64,000 nucleotides of DNA from Marinobacterium halophilum (GTDB taxonomy: Bacteria > Pseudomonadota > Gammaproteobacteria > Pseudomonadales > Balneatricaceae). The stretch covers positions 62,001 to 126,000 of the forward strand of contig NZ_PYGI01000006.1 of NCBI RefSeq assembly GCF_003014615.1, given 5' to 3'. Every line of letters starts with the position of its first letter. Position 1 is the first letter of the stretch. A program made the translations under genes and the position numbers. The notes under the pieces were generated by a model. The model did no database searches, was not told the origin of the DNA, and saw only the letters and a program-made list of their open reading frames with translations. Positions 59,402 to 64,000 of this stretch are shown one piece after another.

Positions 59402-59444
59402 TTCATGTCAATGTTCGGCTTGAACATTAAAGCGGGAGTAACAC

Positions 59445-60011
59445 ATGGATAAGCGTGAGCAGTTGGTGAGTGTTGCCTTTGATCTCTTTTACCGGCACGG
59501 CGTTCACGCGGTGGGGATCAACCGCGTATTGGCAGAGTCCGGCATCGCCAAAAAAACCTTGTATCACTATTTCCCGAGCAAGGATGAGTTGGTGGCGGCT
59601 ACGGTGAGTTATAGAGATCACGGATTCGTGCAATGGCTGCAGCAGCGTTTGGATCTGGCGGAGGGATATGAGGCGGTCATGGCGCTGTTTGATGCGCTGG
59701 ACGACTGGTTCAATGGCCGTGACCCTTCCATACAGCCTTTCTACGGCTGTTTCTTTATCAACGTGAGTGCCGAGTTCGGCAACCCTGAACATCCTGTCCA
59801 TCAACAGTGTGCGGCACATAAGCAGCAATTGGCGGCTCTGATACGGCAGCGACTTGAGTCAATGCCAAAGTATGCGGCTGATAGTCTGATTGATGCGTTG
59901 TTGCTGTTAAAAGAGGGCGCTATTGTTCAGGCATCGGTCGCGGGCGACCTGGAGGCAGGGCTCAAGGCCAAGGCGGTGGCGCAGCGGCTGTTCAGCTTAG
60001 CCAACGTTTAA
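59445..60011 (+). CDS. TetR-family transcriptional regulator
   Basis: A 188-aa regulator with an N-terminal TetR helix-turn-helix (residues 3-48: LVSVAFDLFYRHGVHAVGIN, then IAKKTLYHYFPSKDEL) and a variable ligand domain. It is divergent from the HPP gene and faces two tandem operators, so it probably represses itself and the HPP gene. The effector is unknown. Next gene on the same strand is a DMT exporter, 62 bases away. Confidence 0.92.
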   Translation: MDKREQLVSVAFDLFYRHGVHAVGINRVLAESGIAKKTLYHYFPSKDELVAATVSYRDHGFVQWLQQRLDLAEGYEAVMALFDALDDWFNGRDPSIQPFYGCFFINVSAEFGNPEHPVHQQCAAHKQQLAALIRQRLESMPKYAADSLIDALLLLKEGAIVQASVAGDLEAGLKAKAVAQRLFSLANV

Positions 60012-60073
60012 TCCTGTTGCGGTGGCTTCGTTGTACGTGGAGCTTTCCGCATTTTTTCTGAAGATGGATGCTG

Positions 60074-60928
60074 ATGAATAATAATAAAACGCCAGCACTA
60101 CGCGTATTCACGTTAACGACCTTGGCCATGCTGGCCTTTGCCGGTAATTCACTATTGTGCCGGGTGGCATTGAAAGAGACCGATCTCGATGCCGCCAGTT
60201 TCACCACGATCCGCCTGTTGTCCGGTGCATTGGTATTGTGGCTGCTGGTTCAGCTTCGGCGCAGTGAGGCCAGCGGGAAGGGCAATATGCTGTCTGCGCT
60301 GGCGCTGTGGGTCTATGCGGCAGGGTTCTCGTTTGCCTATATCAGCCTGGATGCAGGTATTGGCGCATTATTGCTGTTTGGGGCCGTGCAGGCGACGATG
60401 ATCGGGTATGGCCTGTGGCGGGGAGAGCGGTTTACCCGTCTGCAAGTACTGGGGTTGGTATTAGCGTTAGGCGGGCTGATCGGTTTGCTGTTGCCCGGGC
60501 TTTCGGCACCGCCGCTGGCAGGCTCATTATTGATGTTGCTGGCGGGTGTGGCCTGGGGAGTGTACTCACTGCGCGGGCGTGGGGCCGGTGATCCAACGCG
60601 GGTGACAGCCGGTAATTTTATCCGCGCAGTTCCCGTCGCCCTGTTGCTGAGCCTGCTGATGTTGCCACAGGCACAACTGGACCCGGTTGGTGTTGGCTAC
60701 GCGATTGCCTCGGGGGCGTTGGCGTCGGGCGTGGGGTATGCGCTCTGGTACACCGTGTTGCCGTTACTGCAGACGACCCGTGCGGCCACCATTCAGCTCA
60801 GCGTGCCGGTGATTGCAGCCGCAGGGGGCGTGTTGCTGTTGGGCGAAGCGGTCAGCCTGCGTTTGCTGCTGGCATCCTGTGCAATTCTGGGCGGCATCGC
60901 ACTGGTGATTTGGGAGAAACGGTCATAA
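60074..60928 (+). CDS. EamA/DMT-superfamily transporter
   Basis: A 284-aa membrane protein with ten predicted helices in two EamA repeats (LAMLAFAGNSLLCRVALKET in the first; GAVQATMIGYGLWRGERF and QLSVPVIAAAGGVLLLGEAV). The fold is that of drug/metabolite exporters; the substrate is unknown. ATG 60068 and ATG 60074 are both possible starts. It may be cotranscribed with the TetR gene. Confidence 0.85.
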   Translation: MNNNKTPALRVFTLTTLAMLAFAGNSLLCRVALKETDLDAASFTTIRLLSGALVLWLLVQLRRSEASGKGNMLSALALWVYAAGFSFAYISLDAGIGALLLFGAVQATMIGYGLWRGERFTRLQVLGLVLALGGLIGLLLPGLSAPPLAGSLLMLLAGVAWGVYSLRGRGAGDPTRVTAGNFIRAVPVALLLSLLMLPQAQLDPVGVGYAIASGALASGVGYALWYTVLPLLQTTRAATIQLSVPVIAAAGGVLLLGEAVSLRLLLASCAILGGIALVIWEKRS

Positions 60929-60990
60929 GGGCCATACGCTGTACGGTGGAATAACCGGGTGTTATCCCGGTCAACTCCACACGCGTGGTA

Positions 60991-61998
60991 TCAAAGATGC
61001 TTGGCCAGCAGGCGGTAGCTGTCCATGCGGTCGTAATGGCTGTGGGTGACCGTTACGGTAGACACTTCATCGCAATCAAAGGCTTTGGCCAGCTGCTCGA
61101 TTTCCTGCCAGCACTGCTCTGGTGTGCCCACGGTGTAGCCGTTCAGGATATGGTCGTAGGCGGCCTGATGCGATGCCGACATGGCGTTGTAACGGTCGCG
61201 GACTTCGCTGGGGGTCAGGAAGTCTTCCCGCTGTCCCATTTGTGCGGCAAATTTGCGGTACACGGCCGTACCGGCGCGTAGCTTGGCTTCTGCTTCGGTT
61301 TCGGCACAGATACAGGCGATCGCCAGCATCGTGTTCGGGGTGCCTTCATGGCCAGCCTTTTTCCACTCTTCGCTATAAGTATGGAAGATGGAGGGGCTGC
61401 AATTGTCAGGGTCGATAAAGCGGGCCAGAGCCAAGTTGTAACCGAGGTGACCGGCTAAACCGGCACTGCCGCCGCTTGAGCCCAGCATCCATAGCTGCGG
61501 CTTGGGTGAGCTGTCCGGCAATACCTTAATGTTGTGATAAGGCGTGTCGGTTGGCAGCGTGCCGTTTACAAAACCTTCCAGCATCTGTGCCTGGTGCGCA
61601 TAGAGGTCACCGTGATGTGGTTCGTGCGGGAACGCCAATGCATGAGAGGTCAGGCCACTGCCGCCCGGCGCGCGGCCGACACCCAAGTCGATACGGCCGG
61701 GGTGCAGGGTTTCCATCATCTTGAAGCATTCAGCCACTTTCAGGGGGCTGTAGTGCGACAGCATGACCCCGCCACTGCCGACGCGGATCCGCTGGGTCAC
61801 GCTGGCAATGCTGGCGACCATGATTTCCGGACAAGGATTGGCGAAATGAACGCTGTCGTGATGTTCAGCCACCCAAAAACGGTGATAGCCCAATTCATCG
61901 CAAAGCTGTGCGAGTTCAACGGTAAGACGCGGGGCTTCAATCTTGGCGTGGGAGCCATGGACCGGTGACTGGTCGACAACAGACAGTTTGATGCTCAT
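60991..61998 (-). CDS. LLM-class (luciferase-like) flavin monooxygenase
   Basis: A 335-aa TIM-barrel flavin enzyme of the bacterial luciferase-like superfamily, MsnO8-like branch. Features are KLSVVDQSPV at the N-terminus, FWVAEHHDS near residue 45, RVGSGGVMLSHYSPLKVAE and DLGVGRAPGG. It uses reduced flavin and oxygen on an unknown substrate. It is converging on the DMT transporter gene. A TTAACATGTTAA palindrome lies 20 bases before its start. Confidence 0.9.
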   Translation of the reverse strand: MSIKLSVVDQSPVHGSHAKIEAPRLTVELAQLCDELGYHRFWVAEHHDSVHFANPCPEIMVASIASVTQRIRVGSGGVMLSHYSPLKVAECFKMMETLHPGRIDLGVGRAPGGSGLTSHALAFPHEPHHGDLYAHQAQMLEGFVNGTLPTDTPYHNIKVLPDSSPKPQLWMLGSSGGSAGLAGHLGYNLALARFIDPDNCSPSIFHTYSEEWKKAGHEGTPNTMLAIACICAETEAEAKLRAGTAVYRKFAAQMGQREDFLTPSEVRDRYNAMSASHQAAYDHILNGYTVGTPEQCWQEIEQLAKAFDCDEVSTVTVTHSHYDRMDSYRLLAKHL

Positions 61999-62018
61999 GA
62001 AGGTCTCCTTTAATTAAC

Positions 62019-62030
62019 TTAACATGTTAA
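62019..62030. promoter_or_regulatory. TTAACATGTTAA palindrome before the luciferase-like gene
   Basis: A perfect 12-bp palindrome 20 bases upstream of the minus-strand start codon, a position typical of an operator that blocks transcription. No regulator can be named. Confidence 0.4.
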
Positions 62031-62200
62031 ATAAATGGCGCCGTTCTTTCAATCCAAGACCGCTCATCCAGGTGCGTTCGCTGAAACTGAAAGGGTGTCG
62101 GAAGCCAACGGAAGGGGGCGGGATGACTGGAGCACTACAGAATTTGGTTAAGAAATGGGCTCCGTCCCATGCCAGCACCTCCTGTGCGTAACCGAATACA

Positions 62201-62229
62201 TTTCACTGTATTTATATACAGCATATATT
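62201..62229 (+). promoter_or_regulatory. SOS-type promoter with a consensus LexA box
   Basis: CTGTATTTATATACAG (62206-62221) fits the gammaproteobacterial LexA consensus CTGT-N8-ACAG with an A/T-rich centre. It lies inside the 17-bp spacer between TTTCAC (62201-62206) and TATATT (62224-62229), the normal place for a LexA-repressed promoter directed rightwards. No recognised SOS gene follows; see the short open frame at 62300 and the IS element. Confidence 0.75.
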
Positions 62230-62299
62230 GATTTGTCGAGTGCCTGTGCGCGAATCGATGCAAGAGTGTGCTCATTTGCTACTGGAATCAGCAGGTAAA

Positions 62300-62488
62300 A
62301 TGGTTCAATATCAGGTAACTATGGACATTGTGTTGTGTGATACTGCGCACAAACATTCACGCAAATGCGCATGCTCGTTTTCAACGGAGGAGAATGGCTG
62401 TGATTCATCATTTATCCAATCTATACAGTCAGTTAGTGACACTTTCCCGGCTCTTGACTTGAGCAAAAACACGCATGCGCATGATTAA
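62300..62488 (+). CDS. Short uncharacterised open frame behind the SOS promoter
   Basis: From ATG 62300 the frame codes for about 62 residues (starting MVQYQVTMDIVLCDTAH), with AGCAGG 5 bases upstream. The frame is open from 62228, but the promoter -10 lies there, so an earlier start is unlikely, except ATG 62258. The product is Cys/Ser/His-rich and matches nothing I know. It ends 10 bases before the left IS repeat. It could be a small SOS-induced protein, a relic of a gene cut by the IS, or noncoding. Confidence 0.35.
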   Translation: MVQYQVTMDIVLCDTAHKHSRKCACSFSTEENGCDSSFIQSIQSVSDTFPALDLSKNTHAHD

Positions 62489-62550
62489 AATAATGAAATG
62501 GACGCCCCTCCTATACTGCTAGTTGGTAGCAATCAGGTGGAGGATGAATC

Positions 62551-63374
62551 ATGGAGCAGGTATTAGTGATCGGCTTGGATCTTGCGAAAAATGTCTTTCA
62601 AGTACACGGTGCTGATGAACGTGGGCGCTGTGTAATCAGAAAGTCATTGCGGAGGTCACAGGTTTACGCATTTTTTGCAAAGTTATCCAAATGTACAGTG
62701 GGGATGGAAGCATGCAGCAGCTCGCACTACTGGGGTCGAGTTATTACTGACTGCGGACATGAAGTGAAGCTGATTCCACCCCAATACGTAAAACCTTATG
62801 TAAAAACCAACAAAAATGACGCTAGCAGTGGTTCCGCGACAGCTATGGCATAAATGAAGATCAGCTGCCGGTACTGATGCAGCGCCACATTGAGCGTATG
62901 AGAGCTCGTTGGGTGGAGTTGGAACGCTGTATTGGTGAACTGGACCGTGAAATTGATCATCACGTCCAGCAGGATTCGGCTTGTAAGCGTTTACTTGAAG
63001 TACCAGGTATTGGCCGTTTAACCGCTTCGGCTTTGGTCGCAACCGTGGGTAATGCATTGGCGTTCAAGAATGGCCGCCAACTCTCAGCGTGGTTAGGCCT
63101 TGTTCCGCGACAGCACTCGAGTGGCGGCAAAACAGTACTCAGAGGGATCAGTAAGCGTGGGGATGCATATTTGCGCAGGATGTTGGTTCATGGTGCGCGA
63201 GCAGTGCTAAGGCATTCAGCGACCAAGAAAAATGCCGTTAGCAACTGGTTACATGCACTATCAGTGCGAGCAAACAAGAATGTGGTCATTGTAGCAATGG
63301 CAAACAAGCTGGCACGTATAGCATGGGCATTATTGAATAAAGGGCAGCGGTACATAGAACCGGCTGCTAAATAA
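62551..63374 (+). pseudogene. IS110/IS1111-family transposase, internally deleted and frameshifted
   Basis: The first part (62551-62853, 100 aa) is the RuvC-like N-terminus with the acidic motifs GLDLAKNVFQVHG, VGMEACSSSHYW and KTNKNDA. After KNDA the sequence jumps: nine unrelated residues and a stop follow, whereas in another frame from 62826 (QWFRDSYGINEDQ and on) the C-terminal part continues to 63374. It includes VPGIGRLTASALVATVGN and the serine region PRQHSSGGKTVLRGISKRGDAYL. The piece lost is roughly 90-110 residues including the last catalytic Asp, so no active transposase can be made. Confidence 0.88.
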
Positions 63375-63602
63375 ACCAATGACAGGAACGCGCTGAGGTT
63401 TGCGTGGGCAGAACTTGCTGATGACAGACAGGTAGAGCCGAGACTGGATAAAGCTGCGACTAACATCGTTCGTACAGAGAACGTTAAAATGATTAGCACC
63501 CAGTCAGCGGAATTCATCAGGGATAGAGGTTAATACCTCGTAAAAATCCGGATAGATGGCTGCAATACCTTTATGTCACGAAATGTTTTGCTTGCACAAA
63601 AC
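63375..63602 (+). other. 3' noncoding region of the IS1111-type element (candidate guide-RNA region)
   Basis: The 228 bases between the transposase stop and the right repeat have no plausible gene. In the IS1111 group the downstream noncoding region is known to encode the structured targeting RNA (bridge RNA or seekRNA). I infer the same here from element type and position; I did not fold it. Confidence 0.4.
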
Positions 63603-63632
63603 GGGGCGTCCATAGATGTTATCCCTCAATCT

Positions 63633-63691
63633 GAATGTTCGCTTTGCGACCAGGGCATCCTCTGAGCTTAGCTAAACAAAAGCGAACATTC
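63633..63691. repeat. 13-bp perfect inverted repeat just outside the IS element
   Basis: GAATGTTCGCTTT (63633-63645) and AAAGCGAACATTC (63679-63691) are exact reverse complements, 33 bases apart, starting 20 bases after the right IS repeat. The rest of the tail (63692-64000) shows no gene or RNA I can support; only a 31-codon minus-strand frame is visible. Confidence 0.6.
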
Positions 63692-64000
63692 GAAAATTGT
63701 CAGAATGACCACCGCCTAGGCCTTCCCAGCTGCTCTAAATAAACGGGTTCTTGATGCCTCCTTCTCGCGATCATTTAATTCCAGTGGCATCTGACGTCCA
63801 ATGATCCGTTCTTACTGATCTCGGATAGCTGAAGGATTTCAACCTACTGTAAGGGCTCTGGCAGCCGATACGACACATCTCTGAAGGGGCTGCATGAAAT
63901 CGGGGCTCAGGGTGCCTGCGTCAATTATATTCATAGTCAATAACCTTTGCCCGGGTAGCTGATCGATTTGGAAAGGGCGAACCCTTGAACACGTAATAGA

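Larger units (their letters stand above)
62498..63613 (+). mobile_element. IS1111-type (IS110 family) element with internal deletion
   Basis: The element is bounded by a perfect 11-bp inverted repeat: ATGGACGCCCC (62498-62508) and GGGGCGTCCAT (63603-63613). Subterminal inverted repeats are characteristic of the IS1111 group of the IS110 family, which does not make target duplications. Inside is a broken DEDD transposase (62551-63374) and a 228-bp noncoding 3' region. At about 1.1 kb it is shorter than the usual 1.4-1.5 kb, consistent with an internal deletion. Confidence 0.8.

Noticed and set aside
62364-62482. ATGCGCATGC / GCATGCGCAT repeats left of the IS
   Set aside because: The units are nearly self-palindromic 10-mers, so a match in both orientations is weak evidence for a structure.
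63839-63934. 31-codon minus-strand frame starting MNIIDAGTLS
   Set aside because: Too short, no ribosome site and no recognised similarity; it could be a gene fragment, but nothing supports it.

Overview
The window looks like a chromosomal segment of a marine gammaproteobacterium, most likely an Oceanospirillaceae-type genome (Marinobacterium/Neptunomonas/Amphritea-like). Evidence is moderate GC content, gene order that follows Pseudomonas aeruginosa over long stretches (leuC-leuD-leuB-asd-usg-fimV-truA-trpF-accD-folC-SPOR-cvpA-purF-metZ, and lpxH-ppiB-glnS-cysS-folD-tRNAs-tig-clpP-clpX), a class III PHA synthase, a Tmm-type trimethylamine monooxygenase, TRAP transport and PQQ synthesis. The genus is an inference; no rRNA or other taxonomic marker is present.

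Layout. 1-2.4 kb: polyamine genes (3' part of speD, speE) and an MFS transporter. 2.4-5.2 kb: polyhydroxyalkanoate genes (DUF6489, phaR; convergent phaE-phaC). 5.3-23.2 kb: the Pseudomonas-like housekeeping block, with a divergent LysR regulator, leucine genes, asd and a Cys-less paralogue, fimV, truA, trpF, accD, folC, SPOR protein, cvpA, purF, metZ and dusC. 23.2-25.7 kb: an AmmeMemoRadiSam triad. 25.7-28.9 kb: a DUF2185 gene and acnB. 29.1-33.4 kb: a self-contained six-gene operon with its own promoter and terminator, coding for an unknown basic protein, a 413-aa unknown protein, a divergent roadblock-like protein, a classical roadblock/LC7 protein, a single-PAS protein and a cytoplasmic PhnD-like binding protein. 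33.5-46.9 kb: miaE, lpxH, ppiB, glnS, a lipoprotein, cysS, a CHASE-PAS-PAS sensor without an output domain, folD, four tRNAs (Arg, His, Leu, His), tig, clpP and clpX. 47-50 kb: a three-gene TRAP transporter. 50.1-57 kb: exaC plus pqqABCDEH. 57.3-62 kb: accessory genes (tmm, HPP protein with divergent TetR, DMT exporter, luciferase-like monooxygenase). 62-64 kb: a non-housekeeping end with an SOS-type promoter, an internally deleted IS1111/IS110-type element and an unassigned tail.

How it works together. Most of the window is conserved core metabolism. The least explained part is the roadblock operon at 29.1-33.4 kb. It carries two proteins that look like roadblock folds, a PAS sensor and a substrate-binding protein that lacks a signal peptide, but no MglA-like GTPase and no standard output domain. 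It is the best candidate for an undescribed signalling system. The SOS promoter immediately left of the decayed IS element is the second point worth checking. All functions are assigned by reading the sequence and recalling protein families; no database search was run.
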